A DNA stretch of 64,000 nucleotides from Streptomyces sp. TLI_235 (GTDB taxonomy: Bacteria; Actinomycetota; Actinomycetes; Streptomycetales; Streptomycetaceae), in the NCBI GenBank assembly GCA_002300355.1, contig NSGV01000004.1:1-64000 (forward strand). Reading direction: 5' to 3'. Position 1 is the first letter of the stretch, and every line of letters begins with the position of its first letter. A program made the position numbers and the translations under genes. Below are positions 1 through 8,067 of the stretch, one piece after another. The notes below the pieces were generated by a model. The model was given only the letters and a program-made list of their open reading frames with translations. It made no database searches and was not told the origin of the DNA.

Positions 1-667
1 GGTCACCTCGCCGTCCTCGGCAGCTGGGCGTGCACCGTCCTGGCCAGCCGGATCGCCTCGCGCGCGAGGTCGGCGCGGTGCAGCTCGCTGCCGGAGGAGG
101 CGGTGTAGCCTTCGTTGAAGATCAGGTAGAGCACGTGCAGGACGACCCGCAGCCGCTCCTCCCGCTCCGCGCCCTCCGGCAGCGGAACGAACGTCCGGTG
201 GCCCTGATGCGCTGCTTGGCCCTGCTGATCCGGGCCGCCATGGTGGCCTCCGGCACCAGGAACGCGCGGGCGATCTCGGCCGTGGTCAGCCCGCCGACCG
301 CGCGCAGCGTCAGCGCCGTCTGGGAGGCCGGGGTCAGCGCCGGATGGCAGCACAGGAAGAGCAGGACGAGCGTGTCGTCGGTGTCCGGCACGTCGTCGGG
401 CACCACCTCGGCGGCCGTCGCCGACTCCCGCTCTCGGCGTGCCCGGTCGCTTCGCAGCTGGTCGATGAGCCTCCGGGTGGCCACCGTCACCAGCCAGCCG
501 CGCGGATTGCCCGGCACCCCGTCGGCCGGCCACTGCACGGCGGCGTCGAGGACGGCCTCCTGGACGGCGTCCTCGCACCCTTCGAAGTGGCCGTACCGGC
601 GTACCAGCGCGCCGAGGACCTGCGGTGTGAGTTCACGCAGCAGGTCCTCGAGGTTCGGTGCTGTCAT
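1..667 (-). pseudogene. ECF RNA polymerase sigma factor, ECF42-like; frame-broken and cut by the window edge
   Basis: Starts at ATG 665-667. Sigma region 2 is visible (EDAVQEAVLDAAVQW), then region 4 with its helix-turn-helix (TTAEIARAFLVPEATMAARI), then the start of the long helical C-terminal extension typical of ECF42. The frame is lost near 192, where a missing base separates RIRATG from the expected PFVPLPEGAER, and again near 20, where EDGEV continues in the original frame. Both look like one-base losses in a doublet. The gene overlaps the preceding YCII gene by ATGA, so the two are translationally coupled. ECF42 factors are known to pair with DGPF/YCII proteins and probably control them. 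The C-terminus lies outside the window. Confidence 0.75.
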
Positions 668-1035
668 GCCTCCAAGTTTCCGTCGCAGAACATCACCTGC
701 CGCACCTCGACACCGAGGCCCTCGATCGCGGTGTCCGGGATCTGCGCCGCCAGTTCGATCGCCCGCTCCTTGGTCTCGCAGTCGATCAGGTAGAAGCCGC
801 CCAGGTACTCCTTGGACTCCAGGAACGGGCCGTCGGTCACCACCCGCCGGCCGTTGCGCACCGTCACCACGGCGGCCTGCGAAGGGTCGACCAGGGCCTG
901 GGTGGTGATCAGCTCACCGGAGGACTTCACCGCCTCGATGAACCTGCCGTGGCCGGCGCCGAGCGCGGTCTTCTCCTCCTCGGTCAGCGCGTCCAGTACG
1001 GCCGGGTTAATGTGCAGGCTGATCAGGAACTGCAT
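664..1035 (-). CDS. YCII/DGPF-domain protein, partner of the ECF sigma factor
   Basis: 123 residues, one compact YCII domain. The family signature TDGPFLESKEYLGGFYLID lies at about residues 68-86. I chose the ATG at 1035 because GAGGAG precedes it and because domain homology begins there. The biochemical role of DGPF proteins is not settled. YciI-like folds carry a His-Asp pair and some act as small hydrolases or lactone-processing enzymes. The stop overlaps the sigma gene start, giving a two-gene operon. A candidate ECF-type promoter lies about 50 bases upstream. Confidence 0.85.
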   Translation of the reverse strand: MQFLISLHINPAVLDALTEEEKTALGAGHGRFIEAVKSSGELITTQALVDPSQAAVVTVRNGRRVVTDGPFLESKEYLGGFYLIDCETKERAIELAAQIPDTAIEGLGVEVRQVMFCDGNLEA

Positions 1036-1085
1036 CGTGTGCTCCTCGTCGCTCGCGGGCCCCGGCTGAGGCCCTTCGACCGGTT

Positions 1086-1112
1086 GTCGGAGCCGACGCC
1101 GCAGTCTTGACA
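1086..1112 (-). promoter_or_regulatory. Candidate ECF42-type promoter of the DGPF-sigma operon
   Basis: On the minus strand TGTCAA (1112-1107) is followed after 17 bases by CGAC (1089-1086). From memory, ECF42 promoters have TGTCGA at -35 and CG(A/T)C at -10, so this is close with one mismatch. It lies about 50 bases before the ATG at 1035, suggesting autoregulation. Confidence 0.35.
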
Positions 1113-1164
1113 TCCCCCGCCGGAAAGTTCGCACAATCCTCCCGCCGCCGCACGGCCCGGCTGT

Positions 1165-1593
1165 TCAGTCGACGGTCGGCCAGTCCCAGCCGAGCTGGAG
1201 GAAGAGACCGAGGCGGTCGGAGACGCCGCGGATCTCGGTGATCCGGCCGCCGGCGACCGTGAACGCGAAGATCGCCTCGTTCTCGAATCGACGGCCGGTC
1301 GGGACGGGCATGCGCGGGTGGGCGCCGGAGCTGACACCGGACTGGGTGATCCGGGCAACCACCCGGTCGCCCTCGGCGATCAGCTCGTCGATCAGGGCGC
1401 GGTACGGCTTCAGGGCGGTCAGCTGGGTCTCGATGGCGGCGAAGGCGGCGCCGGGCTCGTCCGGCTCGCCGTGGATGATCTTGTTGTGGTCCACGACGTC
1501 CGCCGCCAGGTAGTCGCCGAGGTCGGCCGTCCGGCCCTCGTTGAGTGCGGTGAAGAAGTCGGTGACGAGCTGCTTGTTCCGGTCCACGGACAT
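1165..1593 (-). CDS. SnoaL-like / ester cyclase family protein (NTF2 fold)
   Basis: 142 residues. It begins with the helix RNKQLVTDFFTALNEG usual for SnoaL-like proteins and has VAADVVDHN-type core residues and the strand FAFTVAGGRITEIRGVSD. Such proteins range from polyketide cyclases to proteins of no known activity. There is no polyketide cluster here, so the substrate is unknown. It is transcribed away from a TetR gene across 101 bases that hold two matching palindromes, so it is probably the repressor's target. The gap to the downstream YCII gene is 129 bases. Confidence 0.8.
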   Translation of the reverse strand: MSVDRNKQLVTDFFTALNEGRTADLGDYLAADVVDHNKIIHGEPDEPGAAFAAIETQLTALKPYRALIDELIAEGDRVVARITQSGVSSGAHPRMPVPTGRRFENEAIFAFTVAGGRITEIRGVSDRLGLFLQLGWDWPTVD

Positions 1594-1606
1594 GCCGGGA
1601 ATCCCC

Positions 1607-1655
1607 CTTACGGTGTAAGCCTGCGCTCTGCGCTACTGTTGCCTTACGCCGTAAG
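1607..1655. promoter_or_regulatory. Two CTTAC-n3-GTAAG operators between SnoaL and TetR genes
   Basis: CTTACggtGTAAG (1607-1619) and CTTACgccGTAAG (1643-1655) are perfect 5-base-arm palindromes with centres 36 bases apart. Paired sites in a divergent intergenic region fit a TetR dimer that represses both genes. Confidence 0.7.
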
Positions 1656-1694
1656 AAAGTCAAGCGGCGCGCCACGCGAGAGGGGAGAGCGCCG

Positions 1695-2321
1695 GTGGAT
1701 GCCGCCAGCACCCGGCGAGCCGGGCTGAGCCGGGAGAAGGTGCTGCGTGCGGCCCTCGGCCTCGTCGACCGGGACGGCGTCGAGAAGCTCTCCATGCGCC
1801 GTCTGGGCGCCGAACTCGGCGTCGAGGCGATGACGCTCTACCACTACGTGCCGAACAAGGCCGCACTCCTGGACGGGCTCGTCGAACTCGTCGTCGGCTC
1901 CGTCCGCCCCGACCCGGACGGCCCTGCCGAGGCCTGGCCGCAGCGCCTGCGGGAGTTCGCCACCGCCTTCCGCGCGGAGCTGCTCCGCCATCCGGGCGTG
2001 ATCGTGCTGGTCGCGACCCGCCCGGCCCGCTCCGCCCGGGCCCTGCAGATCGTCGAGGACACCGCCGCCGCCCTCGGCCGGGCCGGCATTGGCCCGGTCG
2101 ACGCCCTCCGCATCGTCAACTCGGTGGCCACCCTGGTGATCGGCCAGTGCCTCGCCGAGGCCGCCGCCACCCCCGGCCACCCGGACGAACCGGCCGACCT
2201 CGACCTCGGCGCCCACCCCACCCTCGCCGCCGCCGTCGCCGGAGGCCTCGGAACCCCGGAGGACCATCAGGCCCGCTTCGACCTCGCCCTGGACGCCCTT
2301 CTCACCGGCCTCCGCCGCTGA
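1695..2321 (+). CDS. TetR family regulator, TetR_C type
   Basis: 208 residues. N-terminal helix-turn-helix at about residues 12-55 (LSREKVLRAALGLVDRDG, then LSMRRLGAELGVEAMTLYHYVPNK). The C-terminal domain resembles tetracycline-repressor-type ligand domains, with a conserved GLVELVVG hinge and FxxALDALLTGL near the end. The GTG start at 1695 follows GAGGGGAGAG. It faces the SnoaL-like gene, and the two CTTAC/GTAAG palindromes between them are the likely binding sites. The inducer is unknown. Confidence 0.85.
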   Translation: MDAASTRRAGLSREKVLRAALGLVDRDGVEKLSMRRLGAELGVEAMTLYHYVPNKAALLDGLVELVVGSVRPDPDGPAEAWPQRLREFATAFRAELLRHPGVIVLVATRPARSARALQIVEDTAAALGRAGIGPVDALRIVNSVATLVIGQCLAEAAATPGHPDEPADLDLGAHPTLAAAVAGGLGTPEDHQARFDLALDALLTGLRR

Positions 2322-2544
2322 ACGACCCGCCGCCGCTGATCGGCCCGTCGTCGCCGACCCGGAGCGCAGCGCGGTCATCGCGATCCGGCGACGCTCCGTC
2401 ACCTCGCCCCCGGGGTCGGCCATGCGTCAGCCGGGCGGCCCGGGGCGGCTCGCCGGTGCGGAAACCGCCGACCGGGCCGGTCCCGGGCGAGACTGGGCCG
2501 GCCGGGCCGTCGGCCGGGCGCCCGCACGACGAGGAGCAGCCGGC

Positions 2545-3069
2545 ATGCGCGAGGACGAGGTGCCCACCGAGGGGGAGACGCAGGCGGAGCGGGTGGACGC
2601 GCTCACCGAGCAGCTCAAGGAGCGCATCTACGCCACCATCACCATGGTCGCCGTGGTGGTCGGCCTCTCCGTCGTCGAGGACCTGACGACCTGGAAGGCC
2701 GCCCTCGCCGTGTGCGCGACGGCGGTCGGCCTCTGGCTGGCCTCGCTGGTCGCCGACGAGCAGGCGTACCGGATCGTCCACCGCCGGATGGCGTCCGGAC
2801 GGGCGCTGCGCCGCATGCTGTTCGTCAGCAGCCCGCTGCTGCTCTCCGCCGTCGGCCCGCTGCTGCTGATCGGGGCCGCCGCGGTCGGGCTGATGGCGCT
2901 GCACACGGCGCTGCTGGCCTCGGTCGTGGTGAGCGTGGTGGCGCTGTTCGGGTGGGGCTGCGTCAGCGGCGTGCGGATGGGCAGCGGACCGTTCGCGGCG
3001 ATCGTGGCGGGCATCGTCGACGCGGTCATCGGCCTCGCCGTCGTCCTCGTCAAGCTCGCCGGCCACTGA
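2545..3069 (+). CDS. Integral membrane protein of unknown function
   Basis: 174 residues. A charged N-terminus of about 30 residues is followed by four hydrophobic segments at roughly 30-50, 55-75, 95-120 and 125-170. A basic loop with RIVHRRMASGRALRRM lies between the second and third. ATG at 2545 follows GAGGAGCAG. I do not recognise the family beyond small actinobacterial membrane proteins. It stands alone between the TetR gene and the phosphatase. Confidence 0.7.
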   Translation: MREDEVPTEGETQAERVDALTEQLKERIYATITMVAVVVGLSVVEDLTTWKAALAVCATAVGLWLASLVADEQAYRIVHRRMASGRALRRMLFVSSPLLLSAVGPLLLIGAAAVGLMALHTALLASVVVSVVALFGWGCVSGVRMGSGPFAAIVAGIVDAVIGLAVVLVKLAGH

Positions 3070-3435
3070 CCACGACGCCCTGCCGGCCCGTCGAGGGGAT
3101 CCGCGCCGCCGGGACGGCGACCGTCCGCGGGCCACGCGTCCGCCCTCCCTGGCCTGCCGGTGGTCCGTGTCCCGGTGATCGGCGCCCCGGACCGTCCGGC
3201 ACCGCTCCGACCGGCCGCGAACGAGCCCCCGGGCCCGGACCGCCCCGCGGACCGGATGTCGGGGCGTCGGGCGGGCCACCGCACCGGGACGGGCGTACCG
3301 TCCGGGGTATGGGAGCTGCGCCGTTCCCCCGCCGCGGGGCACTGCCGCGCGGCCGGCCGCGGGGGCGCAGGCGGGCCGCGCCCGCACGCCGCCCGGGCAC
3401 CGGCCCGGCCGTGGCCCCGGGGGAAGGAGCCGGCG
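3070..3435. other. Intergenic stretch, no gene seen
   Basis: 366 bases, very GC-rich. Open frames run through it on both strands but none has family-like composition or a good ribosome site until the GGGAAGGAG before 3436. Confidence 0.5.
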
Positions 3436-5622
3436 GTGTCCGCTGAAGCGCCGGACGGCCCACGACCACCGGGCGGCACCCTCGGCGAGGCGCTCGCCAC
3501 CGCCGTCCGCCAGGCCGACGCCAGTATCGGCGGCATCTTCCTCCTCGAACCGGACGAGCCGGTCCTGCGCCTGGTGGTGATGCACGGCGTGCCGCCGGAC
3601 TTCGTCGCGCCGTGGCTGCGGCTGCCGCTGAGCAGCCACACCCCGGTCGCCGCCGCCGTGCGCGAGCAGCGGCTCGTCTGGGTCGGCAACCAGGAGGACA
3701 TGGTCCGCCGCTACCCCCGGGTGGCCGCCGCCCTGCCGTACCGGTTCTCCCTCGCCGCCGCCCCCATCGCCGGGGAACACCGCGGGTGGGGCGCCCTCCA
3801 ACTGCTGTGGCCCGCCGACCACCCCCCGCACGCCAGTCGCCGCGACTGCGAGAACGCCGCCGCCGGCGCCCGGCGGGTGGCCCGGGTGCTGGACGCCGCC
3901 GGCGGACCGCCCGACTTCCCGGAGCGGCCGTGGATCGTTCCCGACGAGCTCGTCCGGCCGCACCCCGAGCAGGACGGCAGGGCCGCCGTCGCGTACGCCG
4001 AGCGCCTCCCCGAGGGCGCCCTCGCCCTGGACCTCCACGGCCGGATCACCTTCCTCAGCAGCACCGCGGCCCGCCTGCTCGGCCGCCCCGCCGACCGGCT
4101 GCTCGGCGCAGTGCCGTGGAGCGCACTGCCCTGGCTCGACGACCCCGCCCACGAGGAGCGCTACCGCACCGCCGTGATCAGCCGCGAGCCGACCGCCTTC
4201 ACCGCGCTGCGCCCGCCCGACCACTGGCTGGACTTCCAGCTGTTCCCGGACGCCGGCGGCATCAGCGTCCGGATCAGCCCGAGCGGCCGCAGCGCCGCCG
4301 CACCGTCCGCCGCCGCATCGTCCGCCGCCGTCCCCGGGCCCGCGCAGACCGCGCCGTCGGCCGGACGGCTCCAGCAACTGATGCACCTCGGCGCCGCGTT
4401 GACCGAGGCCGTCGGGGTGAGCGACGTCGTCGACATGGTCGCCGACCAGATCCTGCCGGCGTTCGGCGCGGACGCCCTCGTCCTCTCCGCCGCCGATGCC
4501 GGCAGGCTGAAGATCATCGGCCACCGGGGGTACTCCGCCGAGGTCCTCGAACGGTTGGACGGTCTGCCCCTGGACACCGATCTGACCCCCGCCGGACGGG
4601 CCCTCGCCGACGGCACCCCGTCCTTCTTCGCCAGGCCGGAGGAGATCGCCCGGAGCTACCCCGAGGCGCCGCGCATCAGCGGCAAGAAGGCCTGGGCGGT
4701 GCTCCCGCTGATCGTCTCGGCCCGCCCCGTGGGCGTCTGCGTGCTCTCGTACACCCGGCCGCACGCCTTCACCGCGGACGAACGCGCCGTCCTGACCTCC
4801 CTCGCCGGGTTGATCGCCCAGGCCCTGGACCGGGCCCGCCTCTTCGACGCCAAGAACGACCTCGCGCACGGCCTGCAGTCCGCACTGCTGCCCCGCACCC
4901 TTCCCCGGATCGACGGCCTGGACTTCGCGGCCCGCTACCTGCCGGCCGGCCGCGGGCAGGACATCGGCGGCGACTTCTACGACCTGATCCGCCTGGACGA
5001 CCGCACCGCCGCCGCCGTCATCGGCGACGTCCAGGGCCACAACGTGGCCGCCGCCGCGCTCATGGGCCAGGTCCGCACCGCCGTGCACGCACACGCCGCC
5101 GCGGGCGCCGCCCCCGACCAGGTGCTCGCCCGCACCAACCGGCTGCTGGTCGACCTCGAACCCGACCTCCTGGTCTCCTGCCTCTACGCCCACCTCGACC
5201 TCACCCGCCGCCAGGTGACCCTGGCCGGCGCCGGCCATCCGCCGCCGCTGCTGCGCCGCCCCGGCGGCCGCGCCCACGTCCTCGATGTGGAGCCCGGACC
5301 GCTGCTGGGCATCGAGGTGGCGGCCGGGTACCCGCTCACCACCCTGCCGCTGCCAGAGGGCACCCTGCTCGTCCTGTACACCGACGGCCTGGTGGAGGTC
5401 CCGGGTACCGACGCGGACAGTGTCACCGCCGCCCTCACCGACCACCTCACCCGGCACGCCGCCGACCATCTCGCCGACCTCCGCGCCGACCAGGCGTCCG
5501 ACCGGGCGGGCGGCGTCCTCGACCGGCTCATCGACGAACTGGTGCAGGTGGGTTGGCCCGCCGGGCAGCACACCGACGACATCGCCCTCCTGCTGCTGCA
5601 GGCCACCCGCCGCGCGGGCTGA
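3436..5622 (+). CDS. GAF-PAS-GAF-SpoIIE serine/threonine phosphatase
   Basis: 728 residues from GTG 3436, which sits 7 bases after GGAAGGAG. Order: GAF at about 10-140, PAS at about 190-275 (GRITFLSSTAARLLG), a short alanine-rich linker, second GAF at about 312-465, and a SpoIIE/PP2C domain at about 478-720. Metal-binding motifs are present: GGDFYDLI near 510, GDVQGHN near 535, YTDGLVE near 648 and DDIALLLL near 714. Such Streptomyces proteins dephosphorylate anti-anti-sigma factors in partner-switching circuits. No anti-sigma kinase domain or anti-anti-sigma gene is present here, so its partner is elsewhere. The sensory ligand is unknown. Confidence 0.9.
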   Translation: MSAEAPDGPRPPGGTLGEALATAVRQADASIGGIFLLEPDEPVLRLVVMHGVPPDFVAPWLRLPLSSHTPVAAAVREQRLVWVGNQEDMVRRYPRVAAALPYRFSLAAAPIAGEHRGWGALQLLWPADHPPHASRRDCENAAAGARRVARVLDAAGGPPDFPERPWIVPDELVRPHPEQDGRAAVAYAERLPEGALALDLHGRITFLSSTAARLLGRPADRLLGAVPWSALPWLDDPAHEERYRTAVISREPTAFTALRPPDHWLDFQLFPDAGGISVRISPSGRSAAAPSAAASSAAVPGPAQTAPSAGRLQQLMHLGAALTEAVGVSDVVDMVADQILPAFGADALVLSAADAGRLKIIGHRGYSAEVLERLDGLPLDTDLTPAGRALADGTPSFFARPEEIARSYPEAPRISGKKAWAVLPLIVSARPVGVCVLSYTRPHAFTADERAVLTSLAGLIAQALDRARLFDAKNDLAHGLQSALLPRTLPRIDGLDFAARYLPAGRGQDIGGDFYDLIRLDDRTAAAVIGDVQGHNVAAAALMGQVRTAVHAHAAAGAAPDQVLARTNRLLVDLEPDLLVSCLYAHLDLTRRQVTLAGAGHPPPLLRRPGGRAHVLDVEPGPLLGIEVAAGYPLTTLPLPEGTLLVLYTDGLVEVPGTDADSVTAALTDHLTRHAADHLADLRADQASDRAGGVLDRLIDELVQVGWPAGQHTDDIALLLLQATRRAG

Positions 5623-5654
5623 CCGCGGCCGCGGGGCCACCCGCGGACACGGCG

Positions 5655-6494
5655 TCAGCCGCCGAGCAGGGCGGCCACGGCCTCGGCGCAGGCGGTGCCC
5701 TGCCGGCGTCCGGCCTCGGCGGCGGCCGTGCGCCGCGAGGCGTCGAGCAGGTTGCGGCCGATCGCGCGACGGGCGGCGCGGTCCGGGGTGAGGACGAGCA
5801 CCTCGGCGCCGTCGGCGGCGAGGTCCGCGCCCTGCGCCGCGGCCCCCGGGTGCGGCCCGACGGCCCGGGGCACGGGGGAGAGGGCGAGCACGCGCCGGTG
5901 CCCCCGCGCCAGGTGGACATTGGTGGTCGAGCGGCTGCCGCCGTCCATCCAGTGCCGCCCCGCGACCTTCACCGGCGGCCACACCACCGGGACGGCGCAA
6001 CTCGCGGCCACCGCCAGCGGCAGTGGCACCCCGTCGTCCGCGGTGAACACCTCCAGGGCGCCCGTGCGCACGTCGACGGCGGTCAGCCGAAGGTCGCGGC
6101 GGGGCCAGTCGCGGACGCCGTCGAGGAGGGTGTCGATCGCCGCGAAGACCTCCGCCTCGGGCACCGTGCGGGAGGCGAGCGCCGCCCGGGCCAGCCGCTT
6201 CACCGAGCGCTCGGGGTCCCGGGAGGCGAGGGCGGCCCACAGGAAGCGCGCGGTCTGAGCCGCAGTCACCGCGACCCGCACCGCCGGGGTGCCGGCGAGC
6301 TCGCCCGCGAACAGCTCCCGCGGCGGGACGCCTGCGGTGAGCCGGGCGCCCAGTACGGCGCCCGCCGAGGTGCCGATCACCGTGTCCGTGCCGGCCGGGT
6401 CGACCCCGGCCTCGGCCAGCCCGGCGAGCACGCCGATCTCCCACGCGCCGCCCAGCGTCCCGCCGCCGCCGAGCACCAGTGCCGTGTCCGCCAT
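5655..6494 (-). CDS. Patatin-like phospholipase (RssA-like)
   Basis: 279 residues. Oxyanion-hole glycines GGGGTLGGAW at 9-18, nucleophile elbow GTSAG with Ser43, and the dyad Asp in DGG near 183. There is no signal peptide, so it is a cytoplasmic lipid acyl hydrolase. The substrate cannot be told. ATG at 6494 follows GGAGGGGCGGG. A 22-base palindrome at 6516-6537 sits just upstream over the likely promoter, so it is probably repressed by an unlinked dimeric regulator. Confidence 0.85.
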   Translation of the reverse strand: MADTALVLGGGGTLGGAWEIGVLAGLAEAGVDPAGTDTVIGTSAGAVLGARLTAGVPPRELFAGELAGTPAVRVAVTAAQTARFLWAALASRDPERSVKRLARAALASRTVPEAEVFAAIDTLLDGVRDWPRRDLRLTAVDVRTGALEVFTADDGVPLPLAVAASCAVPVVWPPVKVAGRHWMDGGSRSTTNVHLARGHRRVLALSPVPRAVGPHPGAAAQGADLAADGAEVLVLTPDRAARRAIGRNLLDASRRTAAAEAGRRQGTACAEAVAALLGG

Positions 6495-6515
6495 CGTCCC
6501 GCCCCTCCGAGCCAT

Positions 6516-6537
6516 AAACGGGGAGTGCTCCCCGTTT
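6516..6537. promoter_or_regulatory. Perfect 22-base palindrome upstream of the patatin gene
   Basis: Arms AAACGGGGAG and CTCCCCGTTT with a 2-base centre, about 20 bases before the patatin ATG. This is the size and symmetry of a TetR-type operator. The cognate regulator is not next to it. Confidence 0.6.
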
Positions 6538-6568
6538 GATGGTCCGACAGTAGCACCAGATCCGAGGA

Positions 6569-6602
6569 GCACTCCCCGGAGGGCACGCCGTCCGGGGAGT
6601 GC
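6569..6602. repeat. Second inverted repeat sharing the ACTCCCCG core
   Basis: GCACTCCCCGGA (6569-6580) and TCCGGGGAGTGC (6591-6602) are perfect 12-base arms around 10 bases. The core matches the operator-like palindrome 32 bases away, so it may be a second binding site or part of the pstS 3' hairpin region. Confidence 0.5.
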
Positions 6603-6606
6603 GCGA

Positions 6607-6633
6607 GAGCCCGCCCCCGGCGGGGGCGGGCTC
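6607..6633 (-). terminator. Hairpin terminator after pstS
   Basis: GAGCCCGCCCCCG and CGGGGGCGGGCTC form a near-perfect 13-base stem with almost no loop, immediately after the pstS stop. There is no T-run, as usual in Streptomyces. Confidence 0.6.
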
Positions 6634-6647
6634 GGTGGGGGAGTGGG

Positions 6648-7772
6648 TCAGGACAGGGTCGGGATGACCGCCTGGACCTTGGAGGCCACCTCCTGCGGCA
6701 GCGGGACGTAGCCCTTGGTGCCGATCGACTGCTGCGCGGGCTCGCTGATGGTGTACGTCAGGAAGGACTTGAGGGCGTCGAGCGTGCCCGCCTTGTTGCC
6801 CTTGTCGCAGACGATCTCGTAGGTGACCAGGACGATCGGGTAGGCGCCGGGCTCCTTGGTGGCGTAGTCGAGGTTGAGGGCGAGGTCGCTGCCGGTGCCG
6901 GCCACGGTGGCCTTGGCGAAGGTGGTGGCGGCGTTGGCGGCGGTGGCCGCCACCGGCTGCGGTGCGCCGGTGCGGATCGCCGCGCTCTTCAGGCCGTTGG
7001 TCTGGGCGAAGGACAGCTCGACGTAGCCGATCGAGTTCTCGACCTGCTTGACCTGGGCGGACACGCCGGCCGAACCGTTGGCGGACTGGCCGCCCTTGCC
7101 CGCCCAGGTCTTGCTCGGCGGGTACGGCCAGGCGCCGTTGCCCGCGGCGGCGAGGTAGGCGGTGAGGTTCGCGGTGGTGCCCGAGTCGTCGCCGCGGTGG
7201 AAGCTCTGCACGGGTGCGTCCGGCAGCTTCGCGTCCGGGTTGAGTGCGGCGATCGCCGGGTCATTCCACGTGGTGATCTGACCGTTGAAGATCTCGGCGA
7301 TGGTCGGCGCGTCGAGTACGAGGTCGTCGACCCCGTCGACGTTGTAGACGATCGAGATCAGGCCGGCGACCATCGGCAGGTCGATGCCCTGGCCTCCGGT
7401 GCAGACCTGCTCGGAGGCCTGGACCTCCTCCGGCTTCAGCGGGGCGTCCGAGCCGGCGAAGGTCACCTTGCCCTGGTTGAACTGCTGCACGCCCGCGCCC
7501 GAACCGCCGCCGCCGTAGGTGACGGTGATGTCGGGGCAGGCGGTGCCGAACGCGACCTTCCAGATGTCGATGGCGTTCGACTGGGCGGTGGAGCCCGCAC
7601 CGAGCAGCTGCCCGGAGCCGTTGCAGGCGATCGAGGCGCCGCTCGCCGCACTGGACGGCGCGGCTCCGGTGGGTGCCGGATCGGAGCCGCAGCCGGCCGT
7701 GGTGGCGAGGGCGGCCACGAACGCGGTGGCACCGGCCAGCAGGCGGGCGGTGGACATGGTCCGACGGGTCAT
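6648..7772 (-). CDS. pstS: Phosphate ABC transporter substrate-binding lipoprotein PstS
   Basis: 374 residues. Basic N-terminus, hydrophobic segment and lipobox ending in Cys28 (ATTAGC), so it is exported and lipid-anchored. The mature part carries PstS signatures: LLGAGSTAQSNAIDIW, TYGGGGSGAGVQQF, the phosphate-contacting RGDDSGTTANLTAYL, and VEVLSF-type strands near the end. It captures phosphate for the PstCAB transporter. No pstC, pstA or pstB follows; the next gene is the patatin. I found no convincing pair of PHO-box repeats upstream. It is divergent from a phosphonate-oxygenase gene, which fits a phosphorus-acquisition locus. Alternative start 15 bases downstream. Confidence 0.93.
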   Translation of the reverse strand: MTRRTMSTARLLAGATAFVAALATTAGCGSDPAPTGAAPSSAASGASIACNGSGQLLGAGSTAQSNAIDIWKVAFGTACPDITVTYGGGGSGAGVQQFNQGKVTFAGSDAPLKPEEVQASEQVCTGGQGIDLPMVAGLISIVYNVDGVDDLVLDAPTIAEIFNGQITTWNDPAIAALNPDAKLPDAPVQSFHRGDDSGTTANLTAYLAAAGNGAWPYPPSKTWAGKGGQSANGSAGVSAQVKQVENSIGYVELSFAQTNGLKSAAIRTGAPQPVAATAANAATTFAKATVAGTGSDLALNLDYATKEPGAYPIVLVTYEIVCDKGNKAGTLDALKSFLTYTISEPAQQSIGTKGYVPLPQEVASKVQAVIPTLS

Positions 7773-8014
7773 GGGGATCTCCAGGGCGGCTGGCGGACGC
7801 GGACGGCGGTCGGGCCCATCGTCGGCCGCTGTGCGCCGCCACCGCACGGCCGACATGCCGCCCGTTCGCCCGGACGGGTGAGACTGCCGCGACCGAGAAC
7901 CTGCCCGTGGCCTGCCGTTTCCCCGTTCGTAACCTGGCCGCCCAGGGCCGGTCACCGGCCTTCGGCAGGGTCATCGGAGAGAGCGAGTTGACTGTACAAC
8001 TTGGCCTGCAATCT

Positions 8015-8044
8015 GCCTGAGTCCGCCTGAGTCGGCCTGAGAAG
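8015..8044 (+). repeat. Three 10-base direct repeats before the phosphonate oxygenase gene
   Basis: GCCTGAGTCC, GCCTGAGTCG and GCCTGAGAAG in tandem, one helical turn each, 24 bases before the start. A TTGACT hexamer lies at 7988-7993. One-turn spacing of direct repeats is the way PhoP-type response regulators bind, but the sequence is not the classic PHO box. Confidence 0.45.
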
Positions 8045-8067
8045 GCCTCCCTTCCGAAGGACCCCGC

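Noticed and set aside
2302..6444. A 1380-codon open frame on the minus strand opposite the phosphatase
   Set aside because: Gly/Arg/Ala-rich with no domain, explained by high GC on the strand opposite a real gene. Similar shadows occur opposite 34885-38983 and 41350-43827.
7773..7990. PHO boxes upstream of pstS
   Set aside because: I looked for paired GTTCACC-like repeats at 11-base spacing on both strands. Only single weak matches such as GTTCTCG and GTTCGCC are present.
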